Positions 33,126-43,405 are shown, numbered from the stretch's first letter. The stretch is DNA of 64,000 nt from RPQJ01 sp963706535 (GCA_963706535.1 CAVPMU010000003.1:235955-299954); one strand, 5' to 3'. Numbers and translations are program-made. The notes: a model not told the origin generated them from the sequence alone.

Positions 33126-33689
33126 TCAGGCGGCCCGATCCCGGCTCCACGCCTCCGAGGCGAGCTCTGCGTTCACCTTGGTCTCCGTCAGGTGGTTCGC
33201 GTAGTTGCTGAGCGTCTTCATCGTCACGCCGAGCACGACCTCGAGTGCCTGCTGCCGGGTGTAGCCCGCGGCGAGGAACCGATCGGTGACCTCGCCGGCG
33301 ACCCAGCCGCGCTCGCGAACGACGAGACGCGTGAACGTGGCGAGCGCCTCGAGCCGGGCGTCGGCGATGGGCCGATGTTCCCGCAGGGCCGCCACGATTG
33401 CCGGATCGACCTTGTCCATCGCCTTGGCAATCAGTGAGTGGGCGGCGACGCAGAACTCGCAGGCGTTCTCGATACTGACCGCGAGCAGAACGACCTGGCG
33501 CTCCGTGGCGTCGAACGAGGTCTTGCCGAATATCATCGAGAGCGTCGTGTAGGCCTCCAGTGCCGTCGGCGCCTCGGCGAGGTTTGCGTACAGGTTCGGG
33601 ACGAAGCCAAGCGCCTTCTTCGCGCCCTCCAGGGTCGGGCGGGCGGCCGCCGGGGCGGATTCGATCGTGTGTGTCGTAAAACGGGGCAT
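33126..33689 (-). CDS. AhpD-like / carboxymuconolactone decarboxylase family protein (second copy)
   Basis: A 187-residue protein. The core helix is VSIENACEFCVAAHSLIAKAM with a CxxC and downstream His (about 85-92), and LGFVPNLYANLAEAP precedes it, typical of carboxymuconolactone decarboxylase-fold enzymes of the peroxidase-related group. It differs strongly from the member at 5060. It is divergent from an AraC-family regulator with its start 142 bases away, a common arrangement for such genes. The start at 33689 (MPRFTTHTIESAP) fits the family N-terminus. Confidence 0.88.
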   Translation of the reverse strand: MPRFTTHTIESAPAAARPTLEGAKKALGFVPNLYANLAEAPTALEAYTTLSMIFGKTSFDATERQVVLLAVSIENACEFCVAAHSLIAKAMDKVDPAIVAALREHRPIADARLEALATFTRLVVRERGWVAGEVTDRFLAAGYTRQQALEVVLGVTMKTLSNYANHLTETKVNAELASEAWSRDRAA

Positions 33690-33831
33690 CCGAGGTACTC
33701 CAGTTGTTGAGATTTCCGCGTAGGTCCGCACAGGCCATTTCGTGCAGCTCCACAGGAGCGCTACAGTACCGACTCGATTCGTCGCGGCCTTCTCCGATCC
33801 CCCGCCAATCTTGACCGATCGTCCAGACCTC

Positions 33832-34758
33832 ATGCAAAGCCACAGCGACGTCCTCGACACCCTGCTGCAAGGCCTGCGCCTGCGGACCACGATCTTCCAT
33901 CGCGGTACATTCTGCGGCGCATGGGCGCTGGACACTTCCGGCAGCGGCCGCGCCGCATTCCACCTCGTGCTGGATGGCAGCTGCTGGCTGCATCTGCCGT
34001 CGCTGCCGGGGCCAGAGCGACTGAGCGCCGGGGATCTGCTGCTCTTCCCTCGCGACTCGCCGCACACCATTGCGAGCGATATGGATGCCCCGGTTGCGGC
34101 CAACCAGACTGCGTCCGTGCCACTTGAGGCCCAGGCTCCGGTTCCGGGTACTGCGCTCATCTGTGGGCACTTCGAATTCGCAGCGCGCGGATCGAACGCA
34201 CTGCTGGATGCCCTCCCGGACTATGTCGTCTTCCGGGCCCCGGCGTCGGGCGACACGAGCTGGCCACGCCGGATCCTCGAGCGCATCTTCGAGGAAGCGC
34301 GCGCCGAGCAGCCAGCCCAGGCCGTCATGATCGAGCGGCTCGTCGACCTGTTGTTCATTGAAGCGATTCGTGACTACCTCGCGTCGCGACCACAGTCGAC
34401 CGGCCTGTTCGCCGCCCTGCGCGATCCGCAGATTCGACGCGCGCTCGATGCCATGCATGCGGACGTGGAGCGTGTGTGGACGGTCGAGGACCTTGCGTCG
34501 ACTGCGGCCATGTCACGTTCCGCATTCGCGAGTCGCTTCCAGGCAATCCTCGGGCAGTCACCGCTGGGTTACCTGACGGCGTGGCGCATGCAGCTTGCAT
34601 ACGACTGGCTGCAGGACGGCGCAACCGTGCTCGACGTAGCGCTGCGCTGCGGCTACCAGACGGAGGCAGCGTTCCACCGCGCATTCAAGCGCGAGATTGG
34701 TATCACGCCGGGACTGGTGCGTCGGGCGGCGGGTAAACAGCGGAACACAGCGCATTGA
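33832..34758 (+). CDS. AraC-family transcriptional regulator with cupin sensor
   Basis: A 308-residue regulator. The N-terminal cupin-like domain covers about 1-180, with FHLVLDGSCWLHLP and LSAGDLLLFPRDSPHTI. The C-terminal double helix-turn-helix covers about 205-300, with TVEDLASTAAMSRSAFASRF and VLDVALRCGYQTEAAFHRAF, then FKREIGITPG. The start at 33832 is chosen as the usual beginning of this group; the frame is open back to 33742. It probably regulates the divergent AhpD-like gene. The region 34759-34907 after it holds nothing I can support. Confidence 0.88.
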   Translation: MQSHSDVLDTLLQGLRLRTTIFHRGTFCGAWALDTSGSGRAAFHLVLDGSCWLHLPSLPGPERLSAGDLLLFPRDSPHTIASDMDAPVAANQTASVPLEAQAPVPGTALICGHFEFAARGSNALLDALPDYVVFRAPASGDTSWPRRILERIFEEARAEQPAQAVMIERLVDLLFIEAIRDYLASRPQSTGLFAALRDPQIRRALDAMHADVERVWTVEDLASTAAMSRSAFASRFQAILGQSPLGYLTAWRMQLAYDWLQDGATVLDVALRCGYQTEAAFHRAFKREIGITPGLVRRAAGKQRNTAH

Positions 34759-35160
34759 GCTGACGCCCATTGGTCTTTGACTTCGCATATATCGAGCCAC
34801 CAGTACTGAGGAAGCGGCCGGCATGCCTGCCGCGGGACGATCTCAGTACAGCCGCGAGCGACAGTCGGACCGTGAAAACGTACAACGGATAGACCTAATG
34901 TAGGGGGTCAGACTTCGAACGTCGGCTGCGGGAGCCCGCGCACGACCTCCTCAACCTCCTCAGCGACTGGGGAATCCATCTCAGCGTCCCGGAGGACTCG
35001 ACCCGTGTCGTGCAGCAGGCCCCTCGCCCAGCGCCCGACCGGTAGCGTTCCCACCAGCCCCATGACCGGATCGAGCCGCGCCGCGCCGAGATACTTGCCG
35101 CCGATCAGTGCGGCGATCGCCAGAATCGATGTCACGGCATCGGCGACGACATGCAGCTAG

Positions 35161-37126
35161 GCTGAAGTTCCGCTGGCTGGCGCGTTGAGTTTACCTTGCA
35201 CGATAGGCACCTGCGTGGATTTGAGGTGCGCGGTTTCTGACTACGTGGCGATCGGATCGAGCAGTTCAAGGGCTCGGCGTTGAGTTGGGGTCGGAGTCGT
35301 CAGGAGCTCGAACGTGGCCGGATGCTCGAGGGCGCCGGATGTGCGGCAGGTGTTGCGCACGAGCGTGGCGAGTTCGGCGAGCAAGGTGCGCAGGCTGTGC
35401 ACGGGCGCACCGTCGGCCCGCTGATGAGTCGACGCCTTCGCGAGCGCGGCCGCGGAGCGCTTCGCGGGGGCGACCGGATCGCGGTGGCTCTTGGCGGCCT
35501 GATCCTCATCGGCGAACAGCAGGGGCCGCCAGGCCTCGAGCAGATGCCACTCGACATAGTAGGCGAGCATGCACAGGAAGATGTGCGCACGAACGCGGTG
35601 CTCGAGCCGGTGATGGATCGGGCGGATCTTCAGGTCGACGGTTTTCAGCGAGCGGAACGCGCGCTCGACCTGGGCGAGGGATTTGTAGCTGCGTACCGCC
35701 TCGGCTGCGGACATCTGCTTCTTCGGTAGTGCGGTGCGGATCACGTAGATCCCATCGAGCGCCGCCTCCGCGGCGACCTTATCCTCGCGGATGCGATAGG
35801 CGAAGTGCGTGTCGGTGATCGTCAGCTCGAAGTGTTTGCCGACTTTGTACTTGTCGAGGACGCGCCCGAGCTTCACACCGATGGTGGCTTGCCCCGTGAG
35901 CGCGCCGCGCGCCACCCGCTCGCGGATCTTCTCCAGCTCGAGCGTGGTGGCCGCCAGCAGCGCCTGGCGCTTGTGGGCCCGGAGCTTGGCAAGCTCGCGG
36001 TTGCGACAGGCGAGGAGTCGTTCCGCGGGATAATCGGGATGGCTGAACTCGAACAGGTTGCGCTCATCAAACAGCCCGAGCTGCAGCGTGCCCGCCTCGA
36101 TGAGCGAGCGGATCTGCGTACTCTTCAACGCCGTGATCCAGGCCATCCCCTCGAGCGTCCTGAGCTCCCCGATCGCCTTGTGCGAGATCATCCCGCGATC
36201 GCCGACCAGCACGAGGCGCTCGAGCCCGAACCCTTCACGCAGCTTCGCCACCTGCGCCATCAGCGTCTTGGCATCCCCGGTGTTGCCTGCGTACACCGAC
36301 ACCGAGATCGGGCAGCCCGTGCGCGTGGTCAGCAGCCCGTAGTTGACCTGCAGCTTGTTGCGCTTGCCGTCCCGGTTGTAGCCGATCTTCCCCAGCGGAC
36401 AGTGCGTCCCCTCGAAGTAGCTCGAGGAGAGGTCGTAGAGCGCCATCGCACCCTGCCCGAGATGGCGGGCCGCGAGCTTGCGCTCGATCAGCGGCTGACG
36501 CTCGAGCAGCCAGTCCATCGCCGCGTACAGATCATCCTCATCGGCTGCGGTGACGCCGAACTCCTCGGCGAGCGTGCTCGTGTGCCACCAGCGGGTGGTG
36601 GCGAGCTTGGTGTGCGGGGCGAGGACCCGCGCGGCAATCAGGGCGCAGATCCGCTCGCGCTCGGGGCTCGGCCGCGAGGCGAGCAGTGAGTCCATCCCGA
36701 GCCGCTGCATCGCCCGCCGAACGGCCTGCACGTGGCCGTGGGGCCGCGAGCGCAGCACCTCGAGCCGCGCCTCGAGCGGCACGAACACCTCGCCCCGCAG
36801 CGAGCGGCGCACGACCTCGATCAGCGGCTCCGGCAGATGCGAGAGGTTGCCGAGGGTCTCGTTCTTGACCCGACCGTCTTCGCGATAGTTACGGCGCAGC
36901 AGATGGGTCGCGTACACGCGGCCCTTGTAGCGGCGCCGCGTGGTGACGACATGAACGGCGCCGCCACGTTCTGACATGGCAGTGAATATAAGCTCGTCGC
37001 GGGACGTAAGTCAATATCTTAGTGACTACCCAATGCAGCCATGGAAGCGCCCCGAAACCGCACAAACCGACCGCAATACAACGACTTGCTGACTACCAGA
37101 ATCTCGAAAGACAGGAGAACTTCAGG
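35161..37126 (-). mobile_element. IS1634-like insertion sequence inside dmeF
   Basis: A 1966-bp element with inverted ends GCTGAAGTTCCGCTGG (left) and CCTGAAGTTCTCCTGT (right, read inward). It is flanked by CTAG at 35157-35160 and 37127-37130, which may be a 4-bp target duplication. Because CTAG also continues the inverted repeat, the exact ends could shift by a few bases. One transposase gene fills it. Confidence 0.8.
35241..36977 (-). CDS. IS1634-family DDE transposase
   Basis: A 578-residue transposase. MALYDLSSSYFEGTHCPLG carries the first catalytic Asp, LERLVLVGDRGMISH the second, and SYKSLAQVERAFRSLKTVDL with RVRAHIFLCMLAYYVEWHLL the final Glu region (Y-x6-E type). The frame is intact and full length for the family. 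It lies inside dmeF in the same orientation as that gene. Confidence 0.93.
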   Translation of the reverse strand: MSERGGAVHVVTTRRRYKGRVYATHLLRRNYREDGRVKNETLGNLSHLPEPLIEVVRRSLRGEVFVPLEARLEVLRSRPHGHVQAVRRAMQRLGMDSLLASRPSPERERICALIAARVLAPHTKLATTRWWHTSTLAEEFGVTAADEDDLYAAMDWLLERQPLIERKLAARHLGQGAMALYDLSSSYFEGTHCPLGKIGYNRDGKRNKLQVNYGLLTTRTGCPISVSVYAGNTGDAKTLMAQVAKLREGFGLERLVLVGDRGMISHKAIGELRTLEGMAWITALKSTQIRSLIEAGTLQLGLFDERNLFEFSHPDYPAERLLACRNRELAKLRAHKRQALLAATTLELEKIRERVARGALTGQATIGVKLGRVLDKYKVGKHFELTITDTHFAYRIREDKVAAEAALDGIYVIRTALPKKQMSAAEAVRSYKSLAQVERAFRSLKTVDLKIRPIHHRLEHRVRAHIFLCMLAYYVEWHLLEAWRPLLFADEDQAAKSHRDPVAPAKRSAAALAKASTHQRADGAPVHSLRTLLAELATLVRNTCRTSGALEHPATFELLTTPTPTQRRALELLDPIAT

Positions 37127-37639
37127 CTAGGCCGAGCGCAGGTTGAGATCGTGATGTCCATGTCCGTAGTGATGTCCAGGTTCGTGTCCGGATCGAACGT
37201 GCTGATGTCCTGCATCCCCAGTGGACAGCAGCCAGGCGGAAACCAGGTTCACGGCGAGGCCGAGGACCGCCACGGCATTTGCCTCGTCGAAGCGGATTGC
37301 AGAAGGCGCCAGAAGCCGCGAGATCGACTGGATACCCATGTACGCCGCAACACCCATCTGGAGCACCGTGCCGGCGTAACCGCCCGGCACCTCGATATTC
37401 CAGGGCCAAGCGCAAAGCGCGGGTCGTTGGCCATGCGGCGCGCCAGCTCATACGCCGCGGCCGACACACCCAGTGCGAGCGTGCTCGCGGCGATCTCGAC
37501 GACCATCGTCGCCGCTGTCATCCACACCACCCGCTGCGTTCGTCGCTCCGCAATCGGATTGCTGAGGTCGAAGACGTGGCTATGCGAGCTGTCGTCCGAA
37601 TCATTCATGTCAACGAAGTCCGATGACGGACTCGTGTGG

Positions 37640-40600
37640 TTATCGGCTCGCCGCCAGTTCCACGACGTCCGGGTCGCGATGAAACATGCGGTAGAGCGCC
37701 GGCAGAACAAGCAGTGTCAGTAGCGTGGAGGACACGATGCCGCCGATCACGACGGTCGCGAGCGGCCGCTGCACCTCGGCGCCCGCGCCCACGTTCAACG
37801 CCATGGGCACGAAGCCGAGCGATGCCACCAGGGCCGTCATCAGCACCGGGCGCAGTCGACCGACGGCTCCGTCGATGATGCTCTCCCTGAGTGGGTCGCC
37901 CTGCTCTCGCAGCTTGCGGATGAACGCGATCATCACGATACCGTTGAGCACGGCCACGCCGGACAGCGCGATGAACCCGACGCCCGCGGAGATCGACAGC
38001 GGAATGCCCCGCAGCCACAGCGCGAGGACCCCGCCCGTCAGGGCCAGGGGCACCCCGCTGAACACGATCAGCGCATCGCGGCCGGAGCCGAACACCATCA
38101 ACAGCAGGCCGAATATGATCAGCAGCGTCACGGGGACGACGATCTGCAGCCGCGTGCTGGCGGAGATCAGCTGCTCGAACGTGCCTCCGTATTCGATCCA
38201 GTAGCCCTCGGGCAACTCGACGCTGTCGGTCACCTGCGTGCGCAGGCCTTCCACGAAGCTACCCAGGTCGCGGCCGCGCACGTTGGCCGTCACGACGACG
38301 CGCCGCTTGCCGTTCTCGCGGCTGATCTGGTTCGGTCCGAGTGCGATCTCGAGCGTGGCTATCTCCCCGAGTGGTACGAAGTTCGCCGTTGCCGCGCCGA
38401 CATTCGCCGGGCGCAAGCCCCCGGACGCTGCCTGCTTCATCCCGCCCGGGAGCGGAACGGGCAGTTCGTGCAGTTGATCGATGTCCGCGCGGATCGCCTC
38501 GGGCAAGCGCACGACGATGTCAAAACGCCGGTCGCCGTCGAACAGCTGCCCGGCGTTGCCGCCGCCCAGTGCGATCGAGACCGTGTCCTGCACGTCCTGC
38601 AGGCTCAGTCCGTAGCGCGCGAGCGCGGCACGATTCGGTGTGATGGTGAGCAGGGGGAGTCCCGTGATCTGCTCGAGCTTGACGTCGGCGGCGCCGGCCA
38701 CCTGGCCGGCCGCGCGCTCCACCGCATCGCCGAGCGCCATCAGTTGCTCGAGATCGTCTCCATAGACCTTCACCGCCACGTCGGCACGCACGCCAGCGAT
38801 CAATTCGTTCATGCGCATCTGCACGGGTTGCGTGAACTCGTAGTTGTTGCCGGGAATCTCCTTCACGGCAGCCTCGAGTTCCCGGACCAATGTGAGCTTC
38901 GGCTTGCGCCGGTCCGGCCATTCGGACCGGTCCTTGAGCATGATGAACGTATCGGCCACCGACGGTGGCATCGGGTCCGTCGCCACCTCGCCGGTGCCGA
39001 TCTTGGCGAAGACCTTGTCCACCTCCGGAAACTCCTTGATGCGTGCCTCGAGCGAGGCCTGCATTCCGATCGCCTGCTCGAGGCCGGTACCGGGAATCCG
39101 CAGCGCGTGCAGTGCGATGTCGCCCTCGTCCAGGCTTGGGACGAACTCGCTGCCAAGGCGGGTCGCAAGCAGCGTGCTCGCAGCGACCAGCAGGACTGCG
39201 GTCGCCAGCACCGCGACGCGATGGGCCAGGGCGCGCTCGAGCACGGGCCGGTACCAGTCCTTGAGGCGGGCGACGAGCCGGTTGTCGCTTTCGGTCACCG
39301 GGCCCGTCATGAACAGGGCAACGGCGGCGGGCACGAACGTCAGTGAGAGCAGCATGGCGGCGGTCAATGCGATGACCACGGTGAATGCCATCGGGTGGAA
39401 CATCTTTCCCTCGACGCCCGTCAGGGCGAAGATCGGCAGGTACACCGCCGTGATGATCAGCACGCCGAACAGGCTGGGTTTCATCACCTCCGCCGACGCG
39501 CTCGCTGCGACCTCGAAGCGCTCGTCCCGCGTCAGGACCCGCCCGAGTCGATGCTGCGTCTCGCCGAAGCGACGCAGGCAGTTCTCGACGATGATCACCG
39601 CCCCGTCGACGATCAGGCCGAAGTCGAGCGCTCCCAGGCTCATGAGATTGGCCGAGATCCGGTTCTGCATCATGCCGGTGATGGTCATCAGCATGGTGAG
39701 CGGGATGACCGCCGCGGTGATCAGTGCCGCGCGCAGGTTGCCGAGCAGCGCGAACAGCACCGCGATGACCAGCAGCGCGCCCTCGAGCAGGTTGGTGCGG
39801 ACCGTGGCGATGGTGCGATCGACGAGTGCGGTACGGTCATAGACCGGCGTCGCGACCACGCCGTCCGGGAGGCTCGCATTGACCTCCTGCAGTCGGGTGG
39901 CGGCACGACGCGCCACGGCGCGGCTGTTCTCGCCGACGAGCATGAACACGGTGCCGAGCACGATCTCCTGGCCGTTCTCGGTCGCCGCGCCGGTGCGCAG
40001 TTCGCTTCCCTCCACGACCTCCGCCATCTCACGCAGCCGGATCGGCACGCCGTCGCGATGGGCGACGACGATGTCGCGAAGCTCCTCGGGCGCACCGACC
40101 TGGCCAGGCACGCGGACCAGGTACTGTTCGCCGCTGCGCTCGATGTAGCCCGCCCCGGCGTTGGAATTGCTCCGTGCGATGGCCTCCATCAGATCGCGCA
40201 AGCCCACGCCGTAAGCGGCGAGTCGCGTCGGATCCGGTGTGACGTGAATCTGTCGAACGTAGCCGCCGACGGTGTTGACCTCCGTCACACCCTCCAGGTG
40301 GCGCAGTTGCGGGCGCACCACCCAGTCCTGCAGCGTGCGCAGGTCGGTCGGCGTCCACGGTTGGCCATCCGGGCCGATCGCTCCCGGCAGGGACTCCACC
40401 GTGTACATGAAGATCTCGCCGAGACCGGTGGCCACCGGACCGAGCACGGGTTCACTTTCGGGCGGCAGCTGACTCTTCGCCTGCTGCAAGCGCTCCGCGA
40501 CCTGTTGCCGGGCGAAGTAAATGCCGGTCCCGTCCTCGAAGACGACGGTCACCTGGGAAAGCCCGTAGCGCGAGATCGAGCGGGTGTAGTCGAGCCTGGC

Positions 40601-40828
40601 CAGTCCGGCCAGGGCGGTCTCGATCGGGAAGGTCAGGCGCTGCTCGGCCTCGAGCGGCGAGTAGCCGGGAGCCTCCGTGTTGATCTGAACCTGTACGTTG
40701 GTGATGTCGGGCGTGGCGTCGATGGGCAGGCGCGCGTAGTTCCAGGTTCCCAGCCCGGCAAGCGCAAGCGCGAGGACGAGCACCAGCCAGCGATGCGCGA
40801 TGGCGAGTCGAATGATTCTTTCGAGCAT
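37640..40828 (-). CDS. czcA: Heavy-metal RND efflux pump CzcA (Zn/Co/Cd type)
   Basis: A 1062-residue inner-membrane RND transporter. The N-terminal helix and porter region begin IIRLAIAHRWLVLVLALALA and PDITNVQVQINTEAPGYSPL. The proton-relay helix reads LDFGLIVDGAVIIVEN, the DFG-x3-DGA form typical of Zn/Co/Cd pumps rather than Cu/Ag pumps. Length and topology are complete. It expels divalent cations with CzcB and CzcC across both membranes. Fourteen bases separate it from czcB and 31 from the dmeF remnant. Confidence 0.93.
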   Translation of the reverse strand: MLERIIRLAIAHRWLVLVLALALAGLGTWNYARLPIDATPDITNVQVQINTEAPGYSPLEAEQRLTFPIETALAGLARLDYTRSISRYGLSQVTVVFEDGTGIYFARQQVAERLQQAKSQLPPESEPVLGPVATGLGEIFMYTVESLPGAIGPDGQPWTPTDLRTLQDWVVRPQLRHLEGVTEVNTVGGYVRQIHVTPDPTRLAAYGVGLRDLMEAIARSNSNAGAGYIERSGEQYLVRVPGQVGAPEELRDIVVAHRDGVPIRLREMAEVVEGSELRTGAATENGQEIVLGTVFMLVGENSRAVARRAATRLQEVNASLPDGVVATPVYDRTALVDRTIATVRTNLLEGALLVIAVLFALLGNLRAALITAAVIPLTMLMTITGMMQNRISANLMSLGALDFGLIVDGAVIIVENCLRRFGETQHRLGRVLTRDERFEVAASASAEVMKPSLFGVLIITAVYLPIFALTGVEGKMFHPMAFTVVIALTAAMLLSLTFVPAAVALFMTGPVTESDNRLVARLKDWYRPVLERALAHRVAVLATAVLLVAASTLLATRLGSEFVPSLDEGDIALHALRIPGTGLEQAIGMQASLEARIKEFPEVDKVFAKIGTGEVATDPMPPSVADTFIMLKDRSEWPDRRKPKLTLVRELEAAVKEIPGNNYEFTQPVQMRMNELIAGVRADVAVKVYGDDLEQLMALGDAVERAAGQVAGAADVKLEQITGLPLLTITPNRAALARYGLSLQDVQDTVSIALGGGNAGQLFDGDRRFDIVVRLPEAIRADIDQLHELPVPLPGGMKQAASGGLRPANVGAATANFVPLGEIATLEIALGPNQISRENGKRRVVVTANVRGRDLGSFVEGLRTQVTDSVELPEGYWIEYGGTFEQLISASTRLQIVVPVTLLIIFGLLLMVFGSGRDALIVFSGVPLALTGGVLALWLRGIPLSISAGVGFIALSGVAVLNGIVMIAFIRKLREQGDPLRESIIDGAVGRLRPVLMTALVASLGFVPMALNVGAGAEVQRPLATVVIGGIVSSTLLTLLVLPALYRMFHRDPDVVELAASR

Positions 40829-40841
40829 GGTGGTGGCGCCC

Positions 40842-42089
40842 TCAGTGGTCGTGGCTGGCGCCGGACTTTTCGATGTCCGCCTTGATCAGGAAGCTCTGCT
40901 CGACCACGTAGGGTGTTCCCGAATCGATCCCTCCGAGCACCTCCACCCATTCGCCGTCGCGCTCACCGAGATCCAGCATCCGCACCTCGTAGGTGTCCCC
41001 GACCTGCGCGAAGACGACCGTGAAATCGCGGAAGCGCTGCAGCCCGGCGGTCTTGACGGCCAGTGGAACCTCTCGCTCCGCCAGGGTCACCTGCGCGTTC
41101 ACGGCCATGCCGGGACGCCACTCACCCCCGGCGTTGGGCAGCAGTGCACGGGCGACGACGGTCTGGCTGGTCGCGCTGGCCAGCGGCAGGACGCGCTGCA
41201 GCGTCGTTTCGACCGCCGGGCCGCCCGCTGCGGCCTCGAGCCGCACCACCTGTCCACTTCGCAGTCGCACGGCGTCCTCCCCAAATGCATGCAACTCGAG
41301 CCAGAGCTCCGACAGGTCGGCGATCTCGAAGAGAGCCTCGTCACCCGCGACGTCGCCGGCATTCGTGTGTCGCGCCAGCACGACGCCGCTGATCGGCGCG
41401 GTCACGGTGTAGCTGCGCAGGCTGTCGCGGTTCTCGACCACGGCCAGGGCCTGCCCCGAGCGGACCGTGTCGCCAAGGTTCACGTGCACCGACTGAACGG
41501 GTCCGGGAAAGCGGGCCTTCACTTCGGCAAAGCGATCACCATTCAGCACGACACGCCCCATCAGGCGAGTGTCGTTGCGAATCACCGCCGGACCGGCCGT
41601 CTCGATCGTCACGCCCGCCGCCTCGGCGACGGCAGCAGGCATGCTGGTGCGACCCTCGTGGGACTCGTAAGTCCAGCGATGCTCGCGGCCGCCGTGGCTG
41701 GCGGTCACGGTCACGTCGAACGAGTGCGGCTCAACCACCGTGCCATTGCCCGCCAGATGATCACCATCAGGAGTGAACTCGAAACGATCCACCTTGCCGC
41801 CGAGGCGCGACAGCTCGATGATTGCGCTCACGTCCTGCGCCGGCAGCGCCTCGCCATTGCGATACGCATAGAGGTGGAACTGCGGCGGTACACCGGTCTC
41901 GAAGATGGTGACCTCGAGGGCAAAGTCGCCATCGCGCAGCAGGCGGCCGCGATGCGGGCCACGCTCGAAGTCGGCGGCTGCTGCACCGTGGTCGCCCGCC
42001 GGGTCGCCCACGTGAGCGTGCTCGCTGGCGCCACACGCACCGAGCAGCAGAGCGGTGAGGATCAGGAATGGTTTGAATCGTGCGTTCAT
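40842..42089 (-). CDS. czcB: RND efflux periplasmic adaptor CzcB
   Basis: A 415-residue membrane-fusion protein. A lipoprotein-type signal (FLILTALLLGACGASEHAH, Cys about 19) is followed by a His/Asp-rich stretch, HAHVGDPAGDHGAAAADFER. The adaptor body has VNLGDTVRSGQALAVVENRD, VTAPISGVVLARHTNAGDVA (biotinyl-lipoyl domain) and a beta-barrel. The C-terminus ends in KSGASHDH. It bridges CzcA and CzcC. It is coupled to czcC by an ATGA overlap. Confidence 0.9.
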   Translation of the reverse strand: MNARFKPFLILTALLLGACGASEHAHVGDPAGDHGAAAADFERGPHRGRLLRDGDFALEVTIFETGVPPQFHLYAYRNGEALPAQDVSAIIELSRLGGKVDRFEFTPDGDHLAGNGTVVEPHSFDVTVTASHGGREHRWTYESHEGRTSMPAAVAEAAGVTIETAGPAVIRNDTRLMGRVVLNGDRFAEVKARFPGPVQSVHVNLGDTVRSGQALAVVENRDSLRSYTVTAPISGVVLARHTNAGDVAGDEALFEIADLSELWLELHAFGEDAVRLRSGQVVRLEAAAGGPAVETTLQRVLPLASATSQTVVARALLPNAGGEWRPGMAVNAQVTLAEREVPLAVKTAGLQRFRDFTVVFAQVGDTYEVRMLDLGERDGEWVEVLGGIDSGTPYVVEQSFLIKADIEKSGASHDH

Positions 42090-43336
42090 GGGGCGGTGAC
42101 TCCGGAGACGGCCGTGGCCCGCTCGATGTCGGCCAGCAGGCGGTGATAACGGGTGCCCGCGGCGATGCGGTCCTTCTGCAGCGAATACAGCACGTTGCGA
42201 GCGGCTGCGACCTGCAGGAACGAATAGCGAGCTTCGTCGTAGCCGCGCCGAGCCAGCGCGAGCGCACTTTCTGCGGCGGGAATCATCCGGTCGCGCAGGG
42301 TCTCGAATTCGTGGCGCGCATGGCTGAGTTCCTGATACCTCGCGAACAGCTCCTGATAACGCTCGAGTTCGACCGCCCCGCGTCGCCCCTCGAGGCTCGC
42401 GAGCTCGGCACGGCCGCGCGAGAGCGCCAGATCCGAGCGTTGGCCAAGGCCGATCGGCATGGCAATCGACATGACGAGCGCCTGGTCGTCGAATGCCTCG
42501 AGGCGGCGCACGCCCAGCGTGCCGGAGAGGTCCGGCTTGCGGCTCGCCTCAGCGGAACGGCGCTGCGCATCGAGCCGCGCCGCCTCGAGCGCGAACAGTT
42601 GCTGGTCCGGGTTCGATTCCAGGCGTTGCGTCAGAGTCTCGAACGCCGGCACCTCCGGAACGGTGTCCACCGAACCCGCGGCACGGGTGAAGGACGGGGA
42701 TCGTTCGCCCCAGAGCACCGAGAGAGCAACGCGGGCGCTCGCCAGTTCGTGCCCGGCATCCTCCTGCTCCAGTTCCGCGCGGGCGACGACGAGCTCCGCC
42801 AGTGGCAGGTCGGCCTCTGGACTGGCACCCCGCTTGACCCGGTAGGCAACCGCGTCGCGGGTTTCGCGCGCGAGTGCGGACTCCTGCTCCGCCAGGGTCA
42901 GGCGTGCCTGCTGGGCAACGACCTCGAGAAAGCGATGTTTCGTCTGGGCGACTACGTCGAGCCGTCGGCGTTCGAACTCGTTGCCTTGCAGGGCGACCCT
43001 GGAGGCCCCGATGGCCTGCCGGGCTTCACGCTTTCCGCCGAGTTCGAAGGTCTTCCCCACGCGCAGGGTGAACTCGGCGTCATCAATGCCGCTGAGGTTG
43101 CCGGTGCCGGCGAAATTCTCCATCTCGCCACCAATCGTCACCGGTAGTTTCAGGCCATCGAGCCGCGCCTGTTGTTCTGCGGCGGTCATGGCCGCCCGCT
43201 CGGCACGCAAGGCGGGACTGCCGGCCACGGCGCGGTCGACCGCGGCGCTCATCGTCAATGACACGGCATCGGCCACCGCGGGTGACGATGCAAACGCCCC
43301 GGCCAGGGCCAAGGTCCATACGGATCGCAGGAACAC
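42086..43336 (-). CDS. czcC: TolC-like outer-membrane efflux protein CzcC
   Basis: A 416-residue outer-membrane factor with a signal peptide (FLRSVWTLALAGAFASSPAVADA). Two OEP repeats are visible: LTMSAAVDRAVAGSPALRAE and LPLAELVVARAELEQEDAGH in the first half, FETLTQRLESNPDQQLFALE and the RDRMIPAAESALALARRGYDEA helix in the second. The chosen start is GTG at 43336, with GGAGGT seven bases upstream; the first start in frame at 43384 lacks such a site. It completes the CzcCBA channel. Confidence 0.9.
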   Translation of the reverse strand: MFLRSVWTLALAGAFASSPAVADAVSLTMSAAVDRAVAGSPALRAERAAMTAAEQQARLDGLKLPVTIGGEMENFAGTGNLSGIDDAEFTLRVGKTFELGGKREARQAIGASRVALQGNEFERRRLDVVAQTKHRFLEVVAQQARLTLAEQESALARETRDAVAYRVKRGASPEADLPLAELVVARAELEQEDAGHELASARVALSVLWGERSPSFTRAAGSVDTVPEVPAFETLTQRLESNPDQQLFALEAARLDAQRRSAEASRKPDLSGTLGVRRLEAFDDQALVMSIAMPIGLGQRSDLALSRGRAELASLEGRRGAVELERYQELFARYQELSHARHEFETLRDRMIPAAESALALARRGYDEARYSFLQVAAARNVLYSLQKDRIAAGTRYHRLLADIERATAVSGVTAP

Positions 43337-43405
43337 GCTGATACCTCCATCGACTGAACGAACGCGAACGCCCGCCGTGACCACGGCGGGCAGATTCAGC
43401 GGAGG

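Larger units (their letters stand above)
34908..37608 (-). pseudogene. dmeF: dmeF-like CDF metal exporter gene, disrupted by an IS element, deletion and frameshift
   Basis: The N-terminal part starts at 37608 (DDSSHSHVFDLSNPIAERRT, a DmeF-type His-rich opening). After VVWMTAATMVVEIA the first conserved membrane region is missing; ASTLALGVSAAAYELARR follows, then the frame shifts. The middle continues in another frame to about 37127 with ANAVAVLGLAVNLVSAWLL and a His-rich loop (GHHYGHGHHDLNLRSA). A 1.97-kb IS then intervenes. The C-terminal part resumes at about 35156 as LHVVADAVTSILAIAALIGG and ends at 34908. DmeF exports Co/Ni. It follows czcA by 31 bases as the former last gene of the czc operon. 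Confidence 0.87.
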
